Origin: Lithodes maja
Lineage: Eukaryota; Arthropoda; Malacostraca; Decapoda; Lithodidae
Assembly (NCBI GenBank): GCA_037953745.1
Contig: JBAKBP010000687.1
Coordinates: forward strand, 1-64,000
Reading direction: 5' to 3'
DNA: 64,000 bases
A program made the position numbers and the translations under genes. The notes under the pieces are model-generated. The model saw nothing but the letters and a program-made list of their open reading frames with translations, searched no databases and was not told where the DNA came from. This document shows positions 22,673 through 32,700 of this stretch, one piece after another. Position 1 is the stretch's first letter; each line of letters opens with the position of its first letter.

Positions 22673-23651
22673 ATTTTTTCACGCGCCTCCATTGATTGAG
22701 TCCGCTTTTGTTGTGCTCCTTCAATTCACCCTGTTTTAGGTTCGTTTCGGCTTTTCTGGCCTTCTTTTTGCTAGACAGATGTTACGTGATCTAGGACACA
22801 CCTAAATGGGCTCCTCAGTGTGTTTAATGGAGACGCGTGTGGAAATAGCTACCGTAGGTACGGGGGCGCTTGGCGTTCCCCGTCTATATGTTTTCATTCT
22901 TTCTCTTTTCATATTCTTTTTTCCTGTTAGTCTGGGCATAGTTTAGCTTTTAGCTTCAATTAGCCTAGCTTGTTTATCATTCAGGAATTGCTATGCCCTT
23001 ATGAGTTCTCATATTTTCATAGCCTAGGTGTACAGTTGGTTCACAACCTGAGATTTCGTGGTGGCGGTGCTGTTTGTAGAGTTTGTGTCAGCCGCATAAC
23101 TAGCGTTATTCCCGAGTCCCCCCTTTCGAGCCTTCACTGTGTCTCAAGGGCCTGGGCGCTTAGTGGTTCGTGATACCCAGAGGTACCCCACGGGGGCCTC
23201 TCCCTCACTCCACAGGGTTTTTTCGCCCCTGACACATTCTCTACTCGCGGCTAGGCCACCCTTTTTCTCACCAGTTTCATTACTGGTTTTTTGTGTTTCC
23301 CTTCCTGTTTTCACCTCCATCCTTTCATCACTTTTGCCCAATCCTGGGGTACCCCACGGGGGCCCCTGTTGTGCCAAACCACCCAACCTGCCACTTCTCC
23401 TCATGGGCTTTGCTCTATCTCTGTGGGTTGGGTGGTTCCCAGGGTATGTGCCTCCTCTCCCCTGGTGTGCCTTCCTTGCCTCTCCCTTGACCGGTCGAGT
23501 CAGGATATTATCAAGGAAGACACTGCTCAGCTAGATGGTCACGGTCATCTTCGCTTGGAGTTCATAAGGAGTTGACGCTTGTTTGCCGGCCTTTTTTGGT
23601 TTTCCTAGACGCCCCTCTCGCTTGTTCGGCACCGGGCCCTCTTGGCCGTAC

Positions 23652-23794
23652 CCGCAAATTTGCGGAGTGCTCGATTCGGCCCTCTGGGTCGTTTCGGCTC
23701 CCCGCAAATTTGCGGAGATCGCTGGGGGGTCGCGTGACGATGTGGGAGGTTTGTGTCGGTACGGATCTACCTCTATTGGCCCGCAAATTTGCGG
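23652..23794. repeat. Three palindromes CCGCAAATTTGCGG in the E1 leader
   Basis: Identical 14-bp perfect palindromes at 23652-23665, 23702-23715 and 23781-23794, spaced 50 and 79 bp apart. They are conserved in E2 (three) and E3 (four, two of them variant). Confidence 0.95.
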
Positions 23795-23996
23795 TTATAG
23801 TTGGCATTCACTGTTGACCCTTTTTTGTGTCATATTGTTGCCTGATACTATATTGGTGTATGCACTTTCCTGGTGTTATAGGCCCTGCATGTAAGATGTT
23901 GAGTGGTGGTTAACACTTTCTCCATCTTCGCAGGTTCTGCTGGTGCTCTTCCGCCTCGGCCGCCCTCCTCACCTACCTCTGTGCTCCCGGTTTAGG

Positions 23997-24122
23997 GTGA
24001 GTACAGATACCTGTTTGCATGTGTGTTCCTGTTTCCCCATGCTCCTTCCCTGGTTCTTCTTGGACATTCTCTCCACTTACACCTTCGTCGTGCTGATTCT
24101 GGTGTGTGTTCTTCTCGTGCTG
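23997..24122 (+). other. Probable intron in the DIRS gag leader, acceptor destroyed
   Basis: It begins with the donor GTGAGT. In E3 the same 126-nt segment (63666-63791) ends in TCTAGTGCAG, but in E1 the end reads CTCGTGCTG, so the acceptor AG became TG. E2 lacks the segment entirely. Confidence 0.6.
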
Positions 24123-26724
24123 GTCGGCTGCTTTGCTTTCGCCTTGGTTGTCGCTCCCCGTGCTTGGTGAGCCACATGTCCTGCTTGCGCCACTCGCTCT
24201 TTGTGTCCTCTACGGCCTACCTCCCTGCTCTGTGTGGCCCGTGTCTGGCCCTGGTGGTTGTGCTGCTCCATGGCCCTGGTTCCTCGGCGGCGGCTGTGGC
24301 CTCTGCTTCCCTTCCGTCGGTGTGGCCGATGGTCTCCCGCCACATTGGGCCTGTGGGCCGCCGTTCCCCGGCATTTGTTGCCGCCCGGTTCCGCGTCACC
24401 CTGGGTATCCCTGACCCGACTGCCGGCCGTTCACCACAGCCCGTAGCCTCGTAGGTGGAGCTCTCGTCTCACACACGAGGGGTCGGGGGTTCACTCCCAG
24501 ACCGGGCGGTGCGAATTGGGCTTGTCTCCTTTCGTGTGTTAGCCTCAGTTCACCTAGCTGTAAATAGGTACCTGGAATTCGTGGACGACGTTGTGCCGTC
24601 CCATCTGGGGTTGGCACAAATGGTACAAGGCGAGCTGGGTATCATATGGTTCCCCTACGCTACTGGTCAACTTAAGCCTCCCCGCTCGCCTCGCTACTGC
24701 CCCTCGTCGTCCTCCTGCTCACCTTGACGTCGCCCGTCGCCCTCGTCTTGGTTCTCGCCCTGAGGCCGGGGTTGGCGGCTCTGCTCCTATGCGCCCTCCC
24801 CTGGCCTCTACGGATAGGGGCTCTCCTCCCTTCCGCCCGCTTTCCTTGCCCAGACGACTTCCTCTTACGTTGTCCTCTCCGCGCGCGGTTGTTCGTGCTG
24901 TCGCTGGCCCTCTGCTCCCTCCTGCACTGTCCAGGAGGGTCCGCCTGGGTGTCGTTGCTTCTCCTACTTCACCTGCTTCAGTGCCTCTTCTTCCTTCGCG
25001 GTCTCGTCCCACGGTGGGGGTCCCTCCCTCCTCCTCCTCGGTGTCGGGCCGCCCTGTTCTCTCAGCCCCGGGGGTCCTTGCTCTGTTTCCCCCCGCGGCT
25101 CCTTCTGGCCTCCTTTCACCCGGCCAGCCTTCCCCCTCCCGTCGTCCTGCTCCTCCTCCTTCTCTTCCTGCCCTTCACTTCCCGTCTCGCCTGGGGGGTA
25201 CCCCTCCTCTTGCCTCGGTGAGGTTTCGGGGTCCCCTTTTTCTCGGGAGCTGTCGTGTCGCTGGAAGAGGGGGATGGTGCTGTTTTCCCCTCGGCCGTTC
25301 GTGTTTGGGGACGGGTCCCTCTATGGCGGCACGGCCGTCGTCGCTCGCCTTCCTTGGGCCGCGACGCTGCTGGTTCGTGTCGTGGGTCTCGCTCCCGCTC
25401 CCGCTTGTCCCTGCGGGCCGACCCTTCTGGGTGGGGGGGGGGGGGGGGTCGCCTCTCTCGGTTCGATTGTTGGCTTTGCAGGGCTGGGTTGTGTCACGCT
25501 TCGACGGGTGCTTGGCGTCGTTGGACGCCTCCCTCTTCTCGCGCTTCTTGGCGGTGCCTCACCCTCGGCGCCTCGCCCTTCCTACCCCTGCTCCGGTCCC
25601 GCTCCCTTCTGCAGGCCTACGCTCTGGTCAGACTTCAGCCGCGCTGCCCTCCTTCCGGCTGTTCAGTCCCTGGCTGTTTTGACGGGTCTGTCCTCCTGTG
25701 GGGTGGGTTTGTGCGACGCCGGTACGCCTGGCTTCGCCGTCATGCTCGGTCGCCCTCTCCCCTTGGAGGCCTGGTTTGCTGTGGCCTTCGCCTTCATACC
25801 GTTCCGTCGACGGCTCTCCTTCGGTCCCTCCCTTAGGTTACTAGCCTTGACGTTGGACTAGGTTCGTCCCTGCTTTTGCCTCCTCTTGTGTCTGTCGGCA
25901 GGTTGGCCGGCGCGTTCTGGTCCTGGATGGGCGCGCCCATTCTTGGACTTTGTTCTATTGCTACCCGTTCTTCTCTCACCCGGGTCAGGCCTCTGTCGCC
26001 ACGGTTTTTCCCTTGCGACAGAGGGTGGCGGACTTCTTGTCTTGTCTTTCGGTTCCCTCCAGCCGTCTGTCCCCGCCTGCGGCTTTTCGGGGCGTCTGCG
26101 CCAGGCGCTCTTCGCGAGGGTTTGGACCGCGTTCTGCGGGTCCACCTTCGGCTCGCGGTGTCTTTGGTTCCCGAGCTGCAGGCGTTTTTGTGCGCGGCAA
26201 CTCGGCGCCGCCCGACAGTGCGGTCCTCGTTCTGCCGGCCGGCCCCCTTGGATATTCGTCAGGGTTTGTTGTACTCTGCGCTATATACGTCGGGGTTGTT
26301 TCAGCTGGTTGCTTGGGTATGCTCGCTTCTCTGTCGGCGGCCCCTGCTTCCGACACGCGACGACGCGCTGTGTCGTTGCGGTCCCTGCTTCCGTCTCGCC
26401 CCGTCGTGCTGTGTCGCAAGCGGGGTCTTCTCAGTCCCGTCCTTCTGCCGGTCCTCTTCGGGGTGCTGCTACGAGTGCTGCCGCCTTGCGCGGCCGCAGG
26501 ACTGGGTCGTTGCAGGCCAGTGCGTCGATTCCGCCTCGCCCTTCTGTTCTTGCCCCTTTCATCCCCGCTGTGTCGGGGCTGGCCGGTCTTCCACTTCCGG
26601 CCGCCCTTCGACGTGGTCTGCCCCGCGCCGGCCTGGGGTTGGGGGGGGGGGGGGTAGAGGTCGACGTGGCGCTCGTGCCCGCACGGCCCGTACCGAGGGT
26701 ACCTCCGCGTCAACACAATGTGTA
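24123..26724 (+). pseudogene. E1 gag-like ORF remnant (A-depleted)
   Basis: It is collinear with the E2 gag-like protein: CLRHSLFVSSTAYLPALCGPC, then Pro/Ser/Arg-rich sequence and LQGWVVSRFD. The frame is lost at the SINE (24440-24675), at a deletion near 25613, and through small indels. The very long ORFs seen here in all three forward frames, up to 537 codons, reflect the scarcity of A, which removes TAA, TAG and TGA. They are not real overlapping genes. Confidence 0.8.
24440..24675 (+). mobile_element. tRNA-derived SINE inserted in E1 gag
   Basis: The tRNA-like head has an A-box region around GTAGCCTCGTAGGTGGAG and a B box GGGTTCACTCCC. The body includes CACCTAGCTGTAAATAGG, a type known from decapod SINEs. 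The adenine content of this insert is normal while both sides are depleted, so it arrived after the hypermutation. Confidence 0.8.
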
Positions 26725-26739
26725 GTTCTCTGGGTCGGC

Positions 26740-27712
26740 CTCCTTGTTCTCCTTCTCGCCTGGCCGACCGGGTCGCTCCCCTCCTCTCGGGTGCTCCCTC
26801 GGGTTGTTTTTGCCCTTGCGCTCCTCGGTTGCCGCGAGGGACGTTGGGGGCGGCGGGTTGCGCGGTGGGGTCTCCCCTGGTGGTGGACGTCTCGACCCCC
26901 TTTCCGCTCTTGTCACCAACGCCGGTCCATCTCTTCGGAGGTGGCCCACGTGCTCACTTCCATGCCCGAGCTGGGTAGCGTCGAGGGGGTTGATCGCCGG
27001 TCGCCCGGTTTTCCTCTCCCGTGTCTTTCTGGTCCCGTCGGCGAACTGCGTCGCGATGCGGCCGTTGGTGGTTCTGTCGGCCCTCAACGGGCGCGTCGTG
27101 CACACACGGTTTCGGATGCTGCCGGTGCCCCTGGTCCGCCTGGCCCTGTGCCCTCTGTCGTGGGTTGTATCGCTGGCCCTCCAGGATGCGTCTTGGCTCG
27201 TTCCTCTCCATCCTCTCTTCCGGCGATTCTTGGCCGTTCAGCCTTCCGATCGTGTGTTCCTGTTCGCCGGCCTTCCCTTCGGTCTCCACATCGCGCCGCG
27301 GATCTTCTCCGCACATGTGGGGCAGGCTCTGGGTCCTCTCCTCAGGAGCGGGCTCCCGCTCCTGTTTTCCTTGGCCGTCTGGTTGGTAGTTTCCGAAGCC
27401 CTCGGCCTGTGCGTTGGCGACGCCCTCACAGTCGTTCGCACCGTCGCACGGTTCGGGTTCCCCTTTTGGTGTTCCCAATTCACGCTTGACCCCGTCGCGT
27501 GTCGTGCCATGGGTCGGTCTCGCATGGGTTTTGTCCGGCGCTACGGTGACCCGGGGTCTGCCGCCCGCGGTGCACCTTCGGTGGAAGGTCTTCGCCGTGT
27601 TTGCACTCGGTCTCCCTCCTGGGGTGGCTCTGCGACTCGTTCGTGGGTTCGCTGCTTTGGGCCGCTCTGCCCCTTTCCTTAGGGAGCCTCCGGCTACTCC
27701 GCCTCCTCCTCA
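26740..27712 (+). pseudogene. E1 reverse transcriptase remnant, catalytic site lost
   Basis: It aligns without gaps to the E2 RT over 27025-27444. Conserved blocks such as RPVFLSRVFLVP, LSALNG, PLSWVVSL and FGLHIAPRIFS remain. The catalytic YLDD has become SLAV and the motif A LDLKDAY has become LALQDAS. Nearly all replacements trace to changed adenines. It ends at a deletion junction near 27712 that fuses it to the recombinase remnant. Confidence 0.88.
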
Positions 27713-28250
27713 GTCTGCCCTAGCGGCATTGTCATGGCCCCGGGACTGCGTGCGATTCTCCCCGTCCTTGCATGGCGTCTCGTTCGCCTCCTCCCCTCCT
27801 TTTGTTGCCACACTTGGGAGGGCGGCCCCCGCTTTCCGGCCTTTCGCCGTCCAGGCTTTCCGGCTTGGGCGTCCTCGCCATGTGTTGTGCCCGGTGTCGG
27901 CCTTGCACTCCTCTGTTGCGTCTGTGGCGCCGCCTTCGGGTCCTGCTGTGTGGGTGTCTCCTCGGACAGGTGGGAGGCTCTCGCTGGTGCAGTTGGGCCG
28001 CCGCGTTAGTCGGACCGTTCGTGCCCGTCGCCCTGTTTGTAGGGGTTCTGCGCACGATGTCAGATCCTTTGCTGCCTCCTTCCAGTTCCTGCCACGTCGA
28101 TTCTTCCCTGCCTTCGCCTCAGCGGTTTTTGTGGGTCTTCTATCAATTCCTTCATCTCCTCCTACCTCTCCGTGTCCAGTGTTCGACCCCCTCGGCTGGT
28201 GCTTGCTCTCGGGGGTCGTGTTTCCTGGTGCTCTGGCGAAGATCCCTGGT
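27713..28250 (+). pseudogene. E1 tyrosine recombinase remnant
   Basis: It corresponds to the second half of the E2 recombinase, beginning just after its first catalytic Arg region. The HDVRSFAAS block is retained. The tyrosine segment FISSYLS of E2 reads as a Pro-rich stretch without Tyr, so the copy is catalytically dead. Confidence 0.8.
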
Positions 28251-28296
28251 CTTCCCCCCTTGTCCCTCGTTCTTTTCCTTTGTTTTCTGTGACAAA

Positions 28297-28318
28297 GGGG
28301 GGGGGGGGGGGGGGGGGG
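28297..28318 (+). repeat. Poly-G tract at the edge of the A-depleted zone
   Basis: About 20 Gs; E2 has a shorter run at the homologous place (43786 region, complement). Upstream the sequence is A-depleted; downstream it is normal. Confidence 0.95.
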
Positions 28319-28678
28319 GTGAGTGTACGGGTTTGCAACACTGGATTACAAGTTTGGGATTATGTTATATGTATACAGTACATAAGTGTTTTTGCCACAT
28401 TGAAAATTGTGTTTTGTTCTTGTGTTCAGTGTTTTTGTTGGTTTTTGAAGAAAAGGGTTTTGGGTACAGTACCTTTTTGGTTTCAGACAAGTCTATGTTT
28501 TTGCATTACTATGAATGACGGGCATGTGTTAAAACTGTTCTTTTTAGCTACTCCTCAGTTTTTCACTCTTTTATTAGACTCTCTTGTTTAAATTGTGTCT
28601 TTGTCATTCATACTTTTGTTTTATGCATTGGTTTTTGGTAGGTTGGGCTTGGATGTCCTCCTCCTATTTGTTATGCAG

Positions 28679-28790
28679 CCTTGACGTTGGATTTGCCAAG
28701 ACTACTAACAAATTGGGAGGTTTGACGTACCTCCCAACCTACCAAATAGGAAAACCTACTATTTGGTAGTAGTCTTGGAAAATCCAACGT
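28679..28790 (+). repeat. DIRS E1 internal complementary region (ICR)
   Basis: The first part (GACGTTGGATTTGCCAAG..) is the complement of the element's left end. The adjoining part (GGGAGGTTTGACGTACCTCC..) is the complement of its right end. Together they reproduce the head-to-tail junction expected in a circular intermediate. Confidence 0.92.
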
Positions 28791-28852
28791 ACATAATACC
28801 CTCCCTCACGCCGGACCCCTGCCCATCCGCGTTCTTCTGCTGACGTGAGATG

Positions 28853-29145
28853 TGATAACAAGAGAGGGTCGCTCATGCGCACGTTCGACAGGGATCGGCG
28901 CATGACGGAACACGGGATGGGCCTTGAGCGGTAACTAAGGTAAACCCCTTTTTCTTCTCTTCTAATGCTTTTTTCACCTTCGGTGGTAGTTTTGGTTAAT
29001 GTACAACGTCTCCTAGAGCAAGATAAGGAGTAGACTCTAGACGTTTTCTTTTTAACCGCGGTTGGAATGACGACATAGCAGTCAAAATAGACAAGTCGTC
29101 ATTGCAATTAGGTTAATAGCCTTGACGTTGGATTTTCCAAGACTA
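28853..29145 (-). repeat. DIRS E1 right inverted terminal repeat
   Basis: Reverse complement of 22380-22672. It is followed by the right-end extension to about 29202, itself a small hairpin (GGAGGTACGTCAAACCTCC). Confidence 0.95.
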
Positions 29146-29261
29146 CTACCAAATAGTAGGTTTTCCTATTTGGTAGGTTGGGAGGTACGTCAAACCTCCC
29201 AGTACTGTACAGTATGTACCAAGCACTGGTAAATAGTTACCAGGGTATACTACTGGAAACT

Positions 29262-29491
29262 ATTTGTCTGTGACGTTATACAAAGCTGCTCTGGTTTATA
29301 AGGCAGTACTGTATAGAAGTGAGTGGATGATTAGCGTCACCAATCTTCTCTCCGAGTATAATTTTCTACCAACGAAACTGGTGACATTCCTAGCGGGAGC
29401 AAGGCAAAGTCATACCCTACCAAGACTGCATAGACTAAAATATTGGCAAGTTTACACTGATGAAGGAATACTTGTCTTGAAAGAACCTCTC
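29262..29491 (+). CDS. Possible unidentified exon
   Basis: An open frame with normal-looking amino-acid composition (VTLYKAALVYKAVLY, EWMISVTNLLSEYNF, LPRLHRLKYWQVY, DEGILVLKEPL) ends at a strong donor GTAAGT (29492). It lies 60 bp after DIRS E1 and 45 bp before a MITE. I do not recognise the protein, and the left boundary is not resolved. It could equally be a relic of a transposon gene. Confidence 0.3.
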
Positions 29492-29538
29492 GTAAGTAGT
29501 GAAGGTGCAGACGGATTCAAGTTCCCTGACAACGTTAG

Positions 29539-29749
29539 CCCTTTCAATATGATGGCGTAATTTTCTGTCATACTCTGGTTACCATTAGACAATTTTCTTT
29601 AGCTTATCATATACCTTTATCACTCAAATGGGTAAATACTACCTCATTGAACCATCTGAATAATGCAGGTCTTTCTTACCGGTAATCTGCAAAAAATCAT
29701 CAGTTAACCAGAATAAAAGATAAAAATAGACGTTATCATGCTGAAGTGG
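29539..29749. mobile_element. MITE family B copy
   Basis: Inverted arms run from CCCTTTCAATATGATGGCG to ATCATGCTGAAGTGG. The left target is TTAG (mutated) and the right is TTAA (29750-29753). Confidence 0.65.
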
Positions 29750-32700
29750 TTAATAACCTTTTTGATACCATGATACCACCTTGCTTTCTATATTCTGGCC
29801 ATTATATGATTAAACTCAACTTTCTGGCAGTTTTGTCATGCCTAATCCCAACTCATATCATATCAACAATCCACCCAACTCATATCTTAGGACACACCCT
29901 TGACTTGGTTTTCTCTCCTGTGGGTTGTGGTGGTGTTCTGGATGTTGATGTTGAGAATGCTGACCCTAATACCTCTGATCATGCTTTGATTACTTTCAGC
30001 TTTGATTTCCCTAAGCCACTCACACATGAAAAAGTAATCAGATTTAGAAATTATAAAAATGCAGACCTAAATTTGGCTAGCAGTGAAGTAAAACAGTACT
30101 TGGGAAGTATTGATACTTCCAACCTTACTTCAGATGAGCTGGTGGAGGTACATGGAAATGCACTTAAATTAGTGTTCGATCATCACTGTCCAGAAGTAGA
30201 GAAGAAAATCATAGTACGAGATGATTCGCCCTGGTATAGCACTCGAGTTAAATTTCTTAGAAGAGCGCGTAGAAGAGCTGAACGTGAATGGCGGAAAAAT
30301 AAAACAGACTCTACATGGTTGCAATATCTGTCAGCCAGAAGAGCTGTGGTCCACAAAATCAAAGATGAAAAGAAAGTGTATTATCAGGGAAAAGTTGACT
30401 CGTGTGGTAACGACCAGAGGAGGTTGGCTTCAATTGTAAACAGTTTACTTGGAAAAACAAGAGTCAGCTTAAGACCTTCTGTACCCGATGCCGAGTTGGC
30501 TGCCAACTTTGTGGCATTTTTTGCTGGCAAGATAACTCGCATAAGACAGGAACTGGATGATGCTTCTGTTGGTGAAGAACTTTCAGTTGTACTCCAACCC
30601 CGACACATTCCTAATAATGTCCTCTCATCCTTTCACTCAGTAGAGGTGGACATGATCTCGTCCTACATAAGAAACCTCAATAAAACATTTTGCCCGTTGG
30701 ATCCCATAAATTTTTCCAAGCTACCAAGAGTCTATGATCACACAGTTGAGTTTATTTCCAAAATAATTAATAAGTGCTTCTCTGAAGGTAGCTTCCCACA
30801 TTCTGAAAAGCATGCACTACTCCGACCTACTCTAAAGAAACCTGGACTTGATGTTGAGAACATGTTGAACTATCGTCCTGTCTCCAACCTGTCCTTCATA
30901 TCAAAGATATTAGAGCGTGCAATACTTGACCAATTACAACCACTACTTCAGCAGAATGAAACTATCCCAATTTTTCAGTCTGCTTACCGACAGCATCATT
31001 CAACTGAAACAGCATTGATTAGAGTACATAATGATCTAGTTGAGAACATTTGCAATGGTGTGGCCTCACTATTGGTCTTGCTTGATCTCTCTGCGCCTTT
31101 TGACACAGTGGATCACGAGTTGTTATTGAGTGATCTTTATGATTGTGGTGTGCGTGACTCCGCTCTCTTGCTTCTTGGGTCGTACTTGTCAGGTAGATCC
31201 CAGAGTGTGATGGTAAATCAAGTGGTCTCGGACTCGACACCCCTGCAGTATGGTGTTCCGCAGGGATCAGTTTTAGGTCCTATCCTATTTATAATTTATA
31301 TTAGCAGTTTGTCTCTTCTGCTTCGTGCACATAATGTCACCTTTCACTTTTATGCAGATGACACCCAGATTTATGTGAGAATCACAAATATAGTTGATAT
31401 ACGGAGTAAGATGGAATTGTTGATGTCTGATATCAAGAAGTGGATGAGAGCGAGAAAACTTAAACTAAATGATGGTAAAACTGATATTCTCATCATCCGA
31501 GGAAATAGAAGAGCAGATGATATAGTAGGTGCCCTCTCCATCAATGTGGGTGGATCTCAGCTGCGACCGGCCAACTCTGTTCGAAATCTGGGTGTATATG
31601 TGAACTCCCGATTAGATTTCAAAGAGCATGTAAACCAGATAGTTAAAAGTTGTTACTTGCACATCAGAAATCTCTATTTGGTGAAGCCGTTTATAACCAG
31701 ACGTTGCCTCCTGACGTTGGTTCACTCATTGGTCTTCTCTCGTGTTGATTATTGCAATGCCCTGTTGGTGGGTCTTCCAAATTATATTTTGAAGAAAGTT
31801 CAGTCTGTTCTTAACAGGGCCGCAAGACTAATTTTTGGTGTTCCACCTAGAACTCCTACTACATCTCTTCACATAGAACTGCACTGGCTGCCAGTAAGAG
31901 CAAGAATAGAATTTAAGTTGTGTTTGGTGACTTTTAAGGTTCTCAAATTTGGTGAGATCTGTGCAGCATGTGAGGAGGTGTGTGGAGTGAGGAGAAGAGG
32001 GAGGGGAGTGAAAGGTACAGCATGGTGGACAGAAGAGGTAAGAATAGCTGTGGAAGAAAAGAAGAAAGCATATAGAGAGTGGTTGGGTAGTAGAGGGAAT
32101 GAAGATTCAGAGAGACAGAAACGAGCGAGGTACGTGGAGAGTAAGAGGGTGGTGAAGAGAGTAGTGAAGGAAAGTAAGAGAAGAGTAGATGAGGAATTTG
32201 GAAGGAATCTGAGTGTAAAATGGAGGGAGAGTAAGAAACTGTTCTGGAAAGAAGTCAAGAAAGTTAGGGAAGGTAGCAAGGGAAACAGTAAGGGTGTGAA
32301 AGATAAGAATGGGAGAATGCTAGCCGAGAAGCAAGAGAGAGTCGAAAGATGGAGGGAGTACTTCAGTGAGTTGCTAAATGAAAGGAATGAAGAGCCAGCA
32401 AACATAGCTGGATATGGTATGGGAGGGAGAAGAAGAGAAGTAGTGGAGGAGGAGGTGGGGATCAGGAGGTCAGAAGTGTGGGAAGCCATGAAAAGAGTGA
32501 AGTTGGGGAAAGCACCAGGAACAGATGGAGTGTGTGGGGAAATGTTGAGGTATGGTGGTGAGATAGTGATAGAATGGGTATGGAAAATGTGCAAACTAGC
32601 ATGGGAGAAGGGGAGTGCACCCGATGACTGGAAGACTGGCATAATAGTCCCCCTATATAAGGGCAAAGGGGAAAGAGGAGTGTGTGGTAACCACCGAGGA

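Larger units (their letters stand above)
22368..29202 (+). mobile_element. DIRS-like retrotransposon E1, hypermutated and internally deleted
   Basis: The ends are defined by inverted terminal repeats of about 290 bp (22380-22672 and 28853-29145). An internal complementary region at 28679-28790 joins the complements of both outer ends, the hallmark of DIRS circular replication. Compared with E2 (42901-51209) it lacks roughly 0.4 kb of gag (near 25613) and about 1.4 kb spanning the end of RT, RNase H, the methyltransferase and half of the recombinase (junction near 27712). It has gained a SINE. Its coding part is strikingly depleted of sense-strand adenine. No target-site duplication is expected for DIRS, and none is seen. 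Confidence 0.92.

Noticed and set aside
24440..24520. A functional tRNA gene
   Set aside because: The polymerase III boxes belong to a SINE with a non-tRNA body. The same applies to the tRNA-like heads at 17560, 37800 and 51625.
23934..28297. APOBEC, RIP or ADAR as cause of the E1 pattern
   Set aside because: Cytosine deamination and RIP give C to T or G to A, and ADAR gives A to G only. Here A goes to C, G and T, with C the most frequent.
23934..28297. Sequencing or assembly error as cause of the E1 pattern
   Set aside because: The flanks and the inserted SINE are normal, gaps are rare, and E3 shares part of the changes. Raw reads were not available, so this is not excluded absolutely.
24591..28518. 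Many long overlapping plus-strand ORFs (up to 537 codons) and matching minus-strand ORFs
   Set aside because: They occupy all frames of the A-depleted DIRS E1 and are explained by the lack of stop codons. Only the frames homologous to E2 are relics of genes.
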